NCBI GenBank assembly: GCA_934273135.1
Contig: CAKQSU010000065.1
Coordinates: forward strand, 1 to 6,740
DNA from: an uncultured Clostridia bacterium
GTDB lineage: Bacteria > Bacillota > Clostridia > Christensenellales > Borkfalkiaceae
Direction of reading: 5' to 3'
DNA length: 6,740 bases
Positions 1 to 6,740 of this stretch are shown one piece after another. The notes below the pieces were generated by a model. That model was not told where the DNA came from, did not search any database, and saw only the letters and a program-made list of their open reading frames with translations. Each line of letters begins with the position of its first letter. Position 1 is the first letter of the stretch. The translations under genes and the position numbers were made by a program.

Positions 1-3000
1 ATACTGCCTGTGTCTTCTGCCAGGACTGCACTCTGATGCGGTGTGCCACTCGTATAGCCATAACCGAAATAATAACGTTCGCTTGACGTTATCTTTATCT
101 TTCGGTTGTCGCTGCCAAACTTATAGCCAAAGTAAGCTGCAAAGCTGTCCTTTCGATATGTACCACACACATATTGGCTATCCAGCAGCGCAAAGCGGTT
201 TTGGATGGTGAATGTGCGGTGTGCGTAACGGCTTCCCTGCAAGGCATAGAGATAATTGTAATAGCTCGTTCCGTCTGCTGAGGTTACGCCTTCCGTCAAG
301 GGAGTGATATACTTGTATATGCCATCCTTGTTGTATATGCGTTCGCACCAGTTGCCCATCTGTTCCACATTGAACATATTAAGCACATATTCGAGGCTCA
401 TATTTGAGCGGATTTTGTCAGCCACCTCCCTCAACTTGTCTGGACATCCCCTTACAAGCTGCCACAAAATGCTGTCATGCCCTGCGAAGGCATAGGAGCC
501 AATGCTTTCATCCAAGGTCTCCCATGTTATGGTATAGTCATACTTCAAGACGGAATCATTGCGTTCACCAAAGATGGTGTCCATGTCGTATGGAATGAAC
601 TGCCAGTGAAGACCATCCCATGTGACAAGCATCATGTTCTTGGCACGGTTATCCACCGCCATGAAATAGTCCGTTATCACATACCATGCAAATGGGCTGT
701 CATTGTCAAAGTAATCATTGTACTCTGCATAGAACTTGCTTGGATTTCCCTTGCATGAGAGAATCCACGGCCAAAGACGCTTGACCGCTGCCTTGTCTTC
801 CTCATTGGCGGTTTCCCAAGTGTCATCAGCCTTGAAACGGAACTCCAGGGCATCGGCAAATGAAGTCATGTCAGCCGTACCAAACAAGCAAAGTGTCTCA
901 GAGTTGTTCAAGAACTCCAAGCAGATACATTTGTTTCGCTGTCCGTTCAAAGCTGCTGCATCATTGAAGCCCTCAATGCCCTCAAAGCCATAGATGGCTG
1001 CACTGCCACTTTTCTCATTGTTGAAATTGTACTTGCCAAGGTAGATGTTTTCACCAGTATTGTCATTGTCATAGAACAAATCAATAGGGAAACCATCCAC
1101 ACCAATACGGACATCATAGTTGCCTGTATATGTCTTTTGTGGTGGTGTGAGCCATCCGCAACGCTTCCAGATGTCATTGACTATCTTCACGGCTCCAGTG
1201 TTATGAGTGGAAGAGGAATCTGAGAAATCCGCTTTCAAACAGAAAATATTTATTGGACGTGCGCCTGGCTTGAATGAATAGGTACATTCAGGAACTTCCA
1301 CACCATTCACATACAGCTTGGTTCCATACTTGCTTGAACGGCTGAAATACAAGCGGTAGTTCTTTCTTGGATAAGTGGTTGATGATGTTCCCTGTATGCG
1401 CAATCCGCACTGGTATATGATGAAATCATATTCCTTGCCATAGGCAGAATAGAAATAGATGTCAACAGGCACTTCAAACTTCTTGTTGTTGGTCTGATTC
1501 ACAAGATTCACATCGCCCACGATGCGCATTACGCTCTTGCCCTTGGCTCTGAGCTTATCCATATCAACGTCCGTACCTTCATCATTCATCACCTGATTGT
1601 TCTCGAACAGCACAACCATTTCATCAGTAGTAGGACGATCCACCATGTAGTTGGCAAGTTCTTCATCATCGCCAAGCGCACGGTTATAGACACGGATGTT
1701 TCTCAGTTCCACATCTGCACTATCGCTTCCAACCTTGATGTTGACAGGTGTCGATTGCAAAAGACTGTCGGTGTTGGCATACTGCTTCGCACCGCAAAGA
1801 ATACCGTTTACATAGAGTTCCAACAGACGGTTGCCAGACTTCTCTTGCACGACAAAGGCAATTTTCAAGTTCAAGCCACTCGCAAAAAGCGTATTGACCT
1901 CCGTTCCTGCCCCTGTTCTCATTATAGCCTCTTGTGTGGTCAGCTTGAATCCGACATTGCCATTCATGCAATCAATGACAACACCGTTTCTGTCTGTCAC
2001 ATTGGAACACATCAGTTCCATTTCATAAGTGGCTCCATTGGTTGTGGCATCGCTCTTGAATGGTGTGTAACCGATTTCGATGTTTGCCCCATTGGTCAGT
2101 TTCAAAGCGTCACCAGTCCATCCGTTGCTCTTCCAGTCAAAGCCATTGAATGTGGTTTTAATGCCGTTATAAGTCCATTCGGATGGTGTGCTTTCGCTGT
2201 TGCTTCTGCCAGATGCTGTAAGTTTCAACTGCAAGCCTGATGTCGTCTCATTCAGGTCAATGCCACTTTCATTCACATCAATGTAGAAATTGTATTCAGT
2301 GACACCACACTTGAATTTCATTTGGTTTGTTCCCTTTTCAAGGAATCGGTTTGTGTAAATCTGTGTGGTTCTTGGCACACTTACATTCTGCGTCTTGATG
2401 TCATTGCGATATACAGACACATCCGCTGGTGTCGCTGTTGGGTCATAGGCAACGAACTCAAATTTTACTTGCTCATATTGTCCAGCTTCCAAAGTTGGTG
2501 CCAAATGGTCTTTTGTAAAGATACGACCATCCGAGTGCGTCATCATGGTTCCGATAAAAGGCGAATTGCTGCCTGTTTTCAGAATATCCATATAGATGCT
2601 ATCGCTCTTCAAGGTCAAGTCTGCACTTGCCTCCATTTCTGCCACCATTTGGATGGTGTGCCTTCCCACACTGAATGCGGTCATTGACAACGAGAAACTG
2701 CTGTTGGTCGTTCCGCTTCGTGTTATGGTGTGGGCATTCTGCTGCTTGCCATCCACATAAAGCGTCACCACCTTGGTTCCCGAGCCACTTATTGCGTATG
2801 GAATACTGATGGTCTCGTTTGTCCCATAGCCACCCTTTGCAATGGCTTCTGCAAGGTTGAAACTGCTTGTCAGGGATAACGTCACGACCTTTACGCTCAC
2901 ATAGCTCTGTTTCATCTGCTTCTTGCCAGTTGTCGGATCAGTAGTGGATGCTTTTACATATATGTCGGTTGTACCAACCTGCAAGTATTTGGAGAGGTCA

Positions 3001-4415
3001 AGCGTATAACTTCCCTTGCTCACATCCTCGATGGTGTCATGGTACATGGTGATTGAACCACGTTTCATTTCAATCTCAATGGTTGCTTTCTGGCCTGTTG
3101 ACGTACCTTTCTCATCACCGCTGCTATATTGGTGGTCGTAAGAGTATGTGAGTTGCGCACTGCCACCTTCCTTGATGACACTGTTGTTGACGGATGCGCC
3201 CAATACAATCTTTGTGGTGGAAGTTTCACCACCACCGCCACCTTTTCCTGCTGGTATGTCCAAGCCCACGACTTCCGCACCACTCTTGTTGGTTAAGGTA
3301 AGATGTACCGTGCTTTCATCCTCACTAAGTTCCGCATTGCCACCAAAGATGGTGTTAGCCTCCACCTCATTGAGCTTTGCCGTTACCGCTGAGTTCTGCA
3401 CAGGGTTTGTGCTGTTTGCGTCAAGACTTTCATCAATCTCAGTTTCCTTGATGGCCACATTCACGTTGCCAGTGGAATCTGGTGTTTGCTTCGTACCATT
3501 TACCGTTATACTCTTGACAGTCCCTGCACCGCCGAAATCTTCCCAACTTGAAATTGATTCCCAGCTTGAAAGATTCGTGCCAATGAATTGCTTGGTCTCC
3601 CACTTGCCTTGTGATACCTCATAAGTTATGCAACGTCCCTTGGCACGCTGCTTTTCCTCCACTGCTTTGATGGCAGTGGCAAGCGTATAGTAACCGTTTT
3701 CAAGCGGAACTTGCTCAGTCACATTGTACGTGTTACCGCCACCGCTGCCACTGATTTCAACAAGGTCATTTTCTTCATTGCTCCAAACATAGAGAACATC
3801 ACCACAAAGATAAACCTTGTTTTTCTGTATGCTTGAAACATCCTCACCACGGTACAATTCCGCATTGGGAACACCTTCAACAGCCCAGTTGCCGTAATAC
3901 TTGCCACCCACATAATAGGCAAATTGCTTTTGGCTCTGCACATAGACGATTACACCGCCCTTGGCAATGGATGATTGAAGTTGTATTGTGGCAGATTCCA
4001 CCATATAGGAAAAACGTGCCGTTGCACCATTGAAAGCAGCCTTGGCTACATTCTCGTATTTAGCCACAACCTCAGATGCAGCAGCCACAGCACTATTAGC
4101 TTCTTCCGCTGCATCAGAAGCTGCTGACGCGGCTGCATTGGCTGCACTTGCAGCAGAATTTGCGAACTGTGTGATAGAATACACGGTTTGCGCTGCTTCC
4201 GTTGCTCGATTTGCTGCACTTACTGCATTTGCCACAGCATCCTCCGCTGGTTGGGTCAGCAGCTTTATTGGCGCACTCACTACTTCCTCACCTCGTAAGG
4301 CTGGAAGGCTCATAATACCGTCCAAGGTATCTACTTGCTCCAGTTCATCTACACCTTGCGATTCAGCTTTCATCGCATTGAGTAGTTCTTGCTTCTCTTC
4401 GTTTGTCAATGCCAT
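1..4415 (-). CDS. Giant modular phage tail adhesin with LamG lectin and CotH-like kinase domains (3' end beyond window)
   Basis: I translated this frame codon by codon from the ATG at 4415-4413. It gives 1,471 sense codons with no stop before the left edge, so the C-terminus is missing. Module order by residue: an Ala-rich stalk (about 57-131); a small beta module with GKWETKQF near 270 and paired Trp motifs SSW (283-285, 289-291); a TVNG...PDSTGNV motif (304-318); STNPVQN (335-341); a Gly5 hinge (392-396); Ig-like beta modules (about 400-505, 510-605 and 615-710); a LamG/concanavalin A-like lectin domain (about 727-925, ending NIRVYNRALGDDE); a CotH-like domain (about 963-1345); and an aromatic-rich stretch to 1471. 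There is no signal peptide, as expected of a virion protein. The start lies 2 bases after the upstream stop codon, which implies translational coupling. The role is inferred: a tail fibre or adhesin that binds host surface glycans, with a possible phosphotransferase activity. Tail origin is likely from context; the exact structural role is unknown. Confidence 0.9.
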   Translation of the reverse strand, partial: MALTNEEKQELLNAMKAESQGVDELEQVDTLDGIMSLPALRGEEVVSAPIKLLTQPAEDAVANAVSAANRATEAAQTVYSITQFANSAASAANAAASAASDAAEEANSAVAAASEVVAKYENVAKAAFNGATARFSYMVESATIQLQSSIAKGGVIVYVQSQKQFAYYVGGKYYGNWAVEGVPNAELYRGEDVSSIQKNKVYLCGDVLYVWSNEENDLVEISGSGGGNTYNVTEQVPLENGYYTLATAIKAVEEKQRAKGRCITYEVSQGKWETKQFIGTNLSSWESISSWEDFGGAGTVKSITVNGTKQTPDSTGNVNVAIKETEIDESLDANSTNPVQNSAVTAKLNEVEANTIFGGNAELSEDESTVHLTLTNKSGAEVVGLDIPAGKGGGGGETSTTKIVLGASVNNSVIKEGGSAQLTYSYDHQYSSGDEKGTSTGQKATIEIEMKRGSITMYHDTIEDVSKGSYTLDLSKYLQVGTTDIYVKASTTDPTTGKKQMKQSYVSVKVVTLSLTSSFNLAEAIAKGGYGTNETISIPYAISGSGTKVVTLYVDGKQQNAHTITRSGTTNSSFSLSMTAFSVGRHTIQMVAEMEASADLTLKSDSIYMDILKTGSNSPFIGTMMTHSDGRIFTKDHLAPTLEAGQYEQVKFEFVAYDPTATPADVSVYRNDIKTQNVSVPRTTQIYTNRFLEKGTNQMKFKCGVTEYNFYIDVNESGIDLNETTSGLQLKLTASGRSNSESTPSEWTYNGIKTTFNGFDWKSNGWTGDALKLTNGANIEIGYTPFKSDATTNGATYEMELMCSNVTDRNGVVIDCMNGNVGFKLTTQEAIMRTGAGTEVNTLFASGLNLKIAFVVQEKSGNRLLELYVNGILCGAKQYANTDSLLQSTPVNIKVGSDSADVELRNIRVYNRALGDDEELANYMVDRPTTDEMVVLFENNQVMNDEGTDVDMDKLRAKGKSVMRIVGDVNLVNQTNNKKFEVPVDIYFYSAYGKEYDFIIYQCGLRIQGTSSTTYPRKNYRLYFSRSSKYGTKLYVNGVEVPECTYSFKPGARPINIFCLKADFSDSSSTHNTGAVKIVNDIWKRCGWLTPPQKTYTGNYDVRIGVDGFPIDLFYDNDNTGENIYLGKYNFNNEKSGSAAIYGFEGIEGFNDAAALNGQRNKCICLEFLNNSETLCLFGTADMTSFADALEFRFKADDTWETANEEDKAAVKRLWPWILSCKGNPSKFYAEYNDYFDNDSPFAWYVITDYFMAVDNRAKNMMLVTWDGLHWQFIPYDMDTIFGERNDSVLKYDYTITWETLDESIGSYAFAGHDSILWQLVRGCPDKLREVADKIRSNMSLEYVLNMFNVEQMGNWCERIYNKDGIYKYITPLTEGVTSADGTSYYNYLYALQGSRYAHRTFTIQNRFALLDSQYVCGTYRKDSFAAYFGYKFGSDNRKIKITSSERYYFGYGYTSGTPHQSAVLAEDTGS
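381..1529 (-). other. CotH-like atypical kinase domain within the giant tail protein
   Basis: This covers residues about 963-1345. Visible family-like motifs, in order, are: LRIQGTSSTTYPRKNYRLYF (1005-1024), resembling the CotH strand 'RGnsS...pKKsYrl' with candidate nucleotide-binding residues K1018 and R1021; CLKADFSDSSSTHNTG (1059-1074), matching the 'LKa.y.D.s..RN' segment; GVDGFPIDLFY (1105-1115) followed by IYLGKYNFNNEKS (1124-1136), equivalent to 'v.vNGeY.GvY...E'; VDNRAKN (1254-1260); and WQFIPYDMDTIFG (1271-1283), equivalent to 'w.f.PWDlD.tFG'. D1255, D1277 and D1279 are the best candidates for metal-binding or catalytic residues. Known family members include spore-coat protein kinases that phosphorylate other coat proteins and have a secretory-kinase-like fold. 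That this copy is active is inference. The Asp and Lys/Arg positions are preserved, but the family is divergent and a purely structural use of the fold is possible. Confidence 0.8.
1641..2237 (-). other. LamG / concanavalin A-like lectin domain in the giant tail protein
   Basis: Residues about 727-925 have the layout of a LamG-type jelly roll. It opens with GLQLKLTASGRSN (727-739), then NGFDWKSNGW, then a GANIEIGYTPF strand near 776-786. A strand pair follows (TYEMELMC, and LLELYVNG near 864-871). It closes with NIRVYNRALGDDEELANY (906-923), the typical final strand and 'YnrALsdeE' turn of these domains. Such domains usually bind carbohydrate or provide protein contacts. Lying directly N-terminal to the CotH-like domain, it may bring that domain to a polysaccharide target on the host surface (inference). 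Confidence 0.8.
3225..3245 (-). other. Gly-rich hinge in the giant protein
   Basis: Residues 391-397 read KGGGGGE. The stretch separates the small N-terminal knob-like modules (about 200-390, ending LDIPAG) from the Ig-like beta modules that begin at STTKIVLGAS. It is probably a flexible linker between the virion-proximal and host-facing parts of the fibre (inference). Confidence 0.6.
4023..4247 (-). other. Ala-rich coiled-coil-like stalk of the giant protein
   Basis: Residues about 57-131 are dominated by alanine, with serine, asparagine and glutamate between. One run is ANSAASAANAAASAASDAAE (106 residues into the gene's first 110 codons, around 86-105). The spacing of small residues and the scarcity of Pro and Gly fit a long alpha-helical, trimeric coiled coil as in many tail fibres. 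In fibres, a segment at this position commonly joins the virion-attachment end to the distal modules. The trimeric state is inferred. Confidence 0.65.
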
Positions 4416-4417
4416 AG

Positions 4418-4702
4418 TTATTCGTTTTTATCCGTTTGACAATTTAGTTGCTCATTCAAAGCGTCTATGATACTTGGAAAACAATAGTGTTCCACAAGTT
4501 CTTTTATGAGATTGACTTCATCATCGGAAAATTCCGTTGCACCATTGCTCTCATATATTTTGAAAGCCAAATGATGTGCTTTTATTCCCATGGAACGAGT
4601 GTAAACCAAATTTGCAATGGTTTCACGAACGTCACCTGTTTGCTTTCTTTTTTTACTAATCCCTACAGGAATAGTGAAATTTTGAAAATCTATTTTTGCC
4701 AT
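4418..4702 (-). CDS. Small conserved-looking phage tail-region protein, 94 aa, function unknown
   Basis: This is a complete ORF from ATG (4702-4700) to TAA (4420-4418), lying 10 bases after the end of the tail fibre gene and 2 bases before the giant gene. That packing makes it a genuine operon member. The product begins MAKIDFQNFTIPVGISKKRK, a short basic and beta-like N-terminus, followed by two probable helices (about 23-52 and 58-84, the second with DDEVNLIKELVEHYC). No signal peptide or membrane segment is visible. The upstream bases are A-rich with no Shine-Dalgarno sequence, typical of Bacteroidota. I do not recognise a named family with certainty. Its position between two adhesion-type genes suggests a tail assembly chaperone or a small structural adaptor, but that is inference from position only. 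Confidence 0.85.
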   Translation of the reverse strand: MAKIDFQNFTIPVGISKKRKQTGDVRETIANLVYTRSMGIKAHHLAFKIYESNGATEFSDDEVNLIKELVEHYCFPSIIDALNEQLNCQTDKNE

Positions 4703-4712
4703 ATCTTGTTTT

Positions 4713-6740
4713 TTAACGGTTTATGTCTAATACTTGACCATAATAGGAGCCACTAACATAAGTAAGGGCTATGCTTACACTGTCACCTTTTCCTAAGCAA
4801 AGTTGGTCTGTGTTTCTGTTATCATCACGCCAATGTCCTCCATCATGGTTTAGCAAATCGCCATCACCATTTATTTTAACATAAACATTGTTAGAACTCT
4901 TTGAGCTATTTATGATTTTAACAGGGACACAAAAGGTTTTACTTTCTTCTATTCCAAGCTGCAATCGTATTTCATCCAATTTTGGCAAGGAAACCCATGT
5001 GTTGCCAGAAGAATTATTAAAAGCGGTCAATGTCGTACCATGGTCGAGTGTTATGATGTAAGCTGTACCTGCTTTTGTTGTATTGATAATTCTACCAATT
5101 TCTAAGAATCCTCCATCACATACAATAGCTCCTTTTGTATAAAGTGCAACATCACGACTCAAGACATTATCACTTATTATTTTCACTGCTGGCAAATAAC
5201 AGTCACCAGGATCAGGATTCATCTGCCGATAAAAATAACCAGCACAATTGCACCAGGAAGTTGATTCTGTCTGTTGTGGGTCTGCACCATTGCCAATAGC
5301 AACCTTTATGTTAGCCACATCACCTGGCTTGAATACTCCTACTTGTGATTGTAACTTAATCAGTCCTGGTCTAATTGCCGCTAAATCTTGTTTATAACTA
5401 TTATCTGTCCATTTTGCTGGGTCGCCATAATACAAGCCTTGATTGTCTATAGAGAAATAGCCAATTTTGCCTTCATAAGCTTCAACCTTACCGTTTATTT
5501 TGGCGTTCTTGGCCTCAATGCTGCCATCTTCCAGAATCTTGAAATTTTCGTTGGCAGTCACAAGTCCTTCCAGCTTGATGTTGCCGGCACTGATATGCAC
5601 ACCGCTTTCCAAATTTCCATTTTCATCTTTTGTGACGAATGCGGAAATGTCTGCCTGTTTAACAATGTTCTTGTCTTCATCTACCGCTGTGGCAAACATA
5701 CCAGCAAAAGCCTCGATGCTGACATAATTGCCAATTTTCTCATTCAATCCCATCATGTCAGAATTGTACTGTTGCAACCATTCTGCATAGTCTGTAGCTG
5801 TCACAAGTCCAGCTTGGTTTTTCAGACTTCCATCCTCATTGAATCTTTGGCTGATAAGTTCATTGTACTTTGCTGTTGTTATAATGTCGCTTTCTGCCAA
5901 CACATTGCCGTCCTTGTCAAAATTTTGGGCTGCAATCCTTACAAGTTTTTCGCTTTGTTCAAAAAGTGTTTTATACTTGTATGCCAATGATTCCACACGG
6001 TCAGTTGAGAGAATGAGCATATACAGATAGATGTCGCCTGTGAAGCTCAGTTTGAAATCACCAGTACCGTTCCAAAGGCCATTGCAAGAATATTGCTTGT
6101 AGCCATCAGTTTCAGCAATTTTCTCTTCAACGTGCATAGAGTTGAAATTTTCAAAGCCAGTCTTGTCAACATTCTCAAACTCCACGGTCAGTGTGCCAGC
6201 CTTGGCACATCGGTAGAAGAACGTGAGGAAAACAGGAATGGCCTCTTTGGTTCCGTCTTCTCTTGTGGTCATTGGTGGAATGCTCTGCAAGTTGGTGTTC
6301 TTTTGGCTGATGTACTTGTTTCTGATGCGTACAACAGTTCTGCCCATGTCCTTGCAGACACTTGCGCTGTTGCCACGTTTCGACAAAGCCTTTCCGTTAG
6401 TCCATATCCAACGATTGCCAGCGAGGAAGAAAACAGTTTCATTCTCTGTTGCCCATTTGTCCATGCCATCAGAAAATGATGGATTGTTCAAGTAGCCTCG
6501 ATCACTTGCAAAGTCCTGTCTCAGTCCTTCAACAGCGGATTCAATCTTTCCTTCCGTTATCTCAAACTTGGTCTTGATGTCTTCACCAGTCACCAAGAGG
6601 AACGTGCCACGCAAGTAGGCATTATCGGAATATAGACCGTTTCCATGGGGTTGGTTGTTGGAAGGAAACCAATCATCCTTGATTCCGTCAAGATTGCCAA
6701 GTCTTGCACGCAAGGCATTGGTGAAACTCTTGCCATTCAC
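4713..6740 (-). CDS. Tail tip/fibre-like phage protein, C-terminal 675 residues (5' end beyond window)
   Basis: The frame is open to the right edge and ends with TAA at 4715-4713. The GTG at the edge is probably an internal Val, since the sequence starts mid-domain, so the N-terminus is missing. Visible modules by in-window residue: a short helix (about 52-78, GEDIKTKFEITEGKIESAVE) typical of tail fibre linkers; a beta-sandwich, carbohydrate-binding-like module (about 83-245, starting NNPSFSDGMDKW); a helix (255-272, YKYKTLFEQSEKLVRIAA); two or three degenerate FxxDGxL...T repeats (273-369); a tail motif KILEDGSIEAKNAKINGKVE running into GKIGYFSIDNQGLYYG (401-439), of the type found at the distal end of phage tail-tip and endopeptidase-tail proteins; and a beta-rich, Asn- and Gly-rich C-terminal cap (about 555-675). 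The role, inferred from these modules and from its neighbours, is a baseplate or tail-tip fibre that contacts the host surface. The last third is markedly more AT-rich than the rest. Confidence 0.85.
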   Translation of the reverse strand: MNGKSFTNALRARLGNLDGIKDDWFPSNNQPHGNGLYSDNAYLRGTFLLVTGEDIKTKFEITEGKIESAVEGLRQDFASDRGYLNNPSFSDGMDKWATENETVFFLAGNRWIWTNGKALSKRGNSASVCKDMGRTVVRIRNKYISQKNTNLQSIPPMTTREDGTKEAIPVFLTFFYRCAKAGTLTVEFENVDKTGFENFNSMHVEEKIAETDGYKQYSCNGLWNGTGDFKLSFTGDIYLYMLILSTDRVESLAYKYKTLFEQSEKLVRIAAQNFDKDGNVLAESDIITTAKYNELISQRFNEDGSLKNQAGLVTATDYAEWLQQYNSDMMGLNEKIGNYVSIEAFAGMFATAVDEDKNIVKQADISAFVTKDENGNLESGVHISAGNIKLEGLVTANENFKILEDGSIEAKNAKINGKVEAYEGKIGYFSIDNQGLYYGDPAKWTDNSYKQDLAAIRPGLIKLQSQVGVFKPGDVANIKVAIGNGADPQQTESTSWCNCAGYFYRQMNPDPGDCYLPAVKIISDNVLSRDVALYTKGAIVCDGGFLEIGRIINTTKAGTAYIITLDHGTTLTAFNNSSGNTWVSLPKLDEIRLQLGIEESKTFCVPVKIINSSKSSNNVYVKINGDGDLLNHDGGHWRDDNRNTDQLCLGKGDSVSIALTYVSGSYYGQVLDINR
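5775..5924 (-). repeat. Tandem degenerate repeat (about 27 residues) inside the tail tip/fibre protein
   Basis: Two adjacent units align at protein level: NFDKDGNVLAESDIITTAKY (273-292) and RFNEDGSLKNQAGLVTATDY (299-318). They share F-x-x-D-G-x-(V/L)-x-x-x-(A/S/Q)-x-x-(I/L)-(I/V)-T-x-x-x-Y and are offset by 26 residues. A weaker third copy begins near 353 (VDEDKNIVKQADISAFVT). The DNA of the units has diverged, so this is an old protein duplication rather than a recent DNA repeat. Confidence 0.6.

Noticed and set aside
1755..2240. A 161-codon open frame on the plus strand
   Set aside because: It is antisense to the LamG-coding part of the giant gene. Its product is low in family-like features and is explained by the codon composition of the real gene.
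3148..3624. A 158-codon open frame on the plus strand resembling a secreted protein
   Set aside because: It is antisense to the Gly hinge and fibre-cassette region. The Pro/Ser/Val-rich sequence is the complement of Gly/Thr/Asn codons in the minus-strand gene.
4030..4470. An Ala-rich 146-codon plus-strand open frame
   Set aside because: It mirrors the Ala-rich stalk (GCA/GCT codons read in reverse as Ala/Ser codons) and runs through the end of the small gene on the other strand.
4700..4745. An intergenic promoter or terminator in the AT-rich stretch next to the small gene
   Set aside because: Only 10 bases are non-coding, with no stem-loop plus T-run and no room for a Bacteroidota-type -33/-7 promoter outside coding sequence. 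Operon read-through explains it.
4713..5460. A diversity-generating retroelement variable region at the fibre C-terminus
   Set aside because: I saw no near-identical template copy, no reverse transcriptase and no clustered NNY/AAY codon pattern at the end of the gene. The AT-richness is spread across the region. The giant gene's own C-terminus is outside the window, so a variable region there cannot be ruled out.
5388..5990. A 200-codon open frame on the plus strand
   Set aside because: It lies wholly inside the tail fibre gene on the opposite strand. Its translation is hydrophobic, Cys-rich and without recognisable motifs, while the minus-strand frame shows clear tail modules.
6738..6740. 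GTG at the right edge as the start codon of the tail fibre gene
   Set aside because: The frame is open to the edge, the following residues begin within a structured segment, and no upstream sequence is available to support initiation there. It is better read as an internal Val codon.

Overview
The window is a piece of a bacteriophage or prophage late (tail) region, read entirely from the minus strand (right to left). The likely host is a gut Bacteroidales bacterium such as Bacteroides, Phocaeicola or Prevotella. Three things point that way. The two visible start codons are preceded by A-rich stretches without a Shine-Dalgarno sequence. GC content is moderate. The protein modules (a KWETKQF-type module, STNPVQN, LamG and CotH-like) are of a kind I associate with tail proteins of gut Bacteroidales phages. 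The host assignment rests on recognition, not on a database search.

Layout in transcription order. (1) 6740-4713 holds the C-terminal 675 codons of a large tail tip/fibre-like protein, cut by the right edge of the window. (2) Ten bases later comes a 94-residue mostly helical protein of unknown function (4702-4418). (3) Two bases later a giant gene starts at 4415 and runs off the left edge of the window. I translated it codon by codon and found 1,471 consecutive sense codons with no stop. The three genes are packed as one operon with no room for a promoter or terminator between them, and coding covers practically every base.

The giant protein is the centre of interest. From its N-terminus it carries an Ala-rich coiled-coil-like stalk, small beta modules common in gut phage fibres, a Gly5 hinge, two or three Ig-like beta modules, a LamG/concanavalin A-like lectin domain, and a domain with the hallmarks of the CotH atypical protein kinase family. 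After that come an aromatic-rich stretch and the window edge. The first gene ends in fibre-like repeats, a GKIG-type tail motif and a beta-rich C-terminal cap. Together the genes look like the host-contact end of a tail: a tip/fibre protein, a small accessory protein, and a long adhesin combining sugar binding with a possible phosphotransferase fold.

No integrase, capsid, packaging or lysis gene, tRNA, CRISPR array or insertion sequence lies in the window, so it cannot be decided whether this is a free phage or an integrated prophage.
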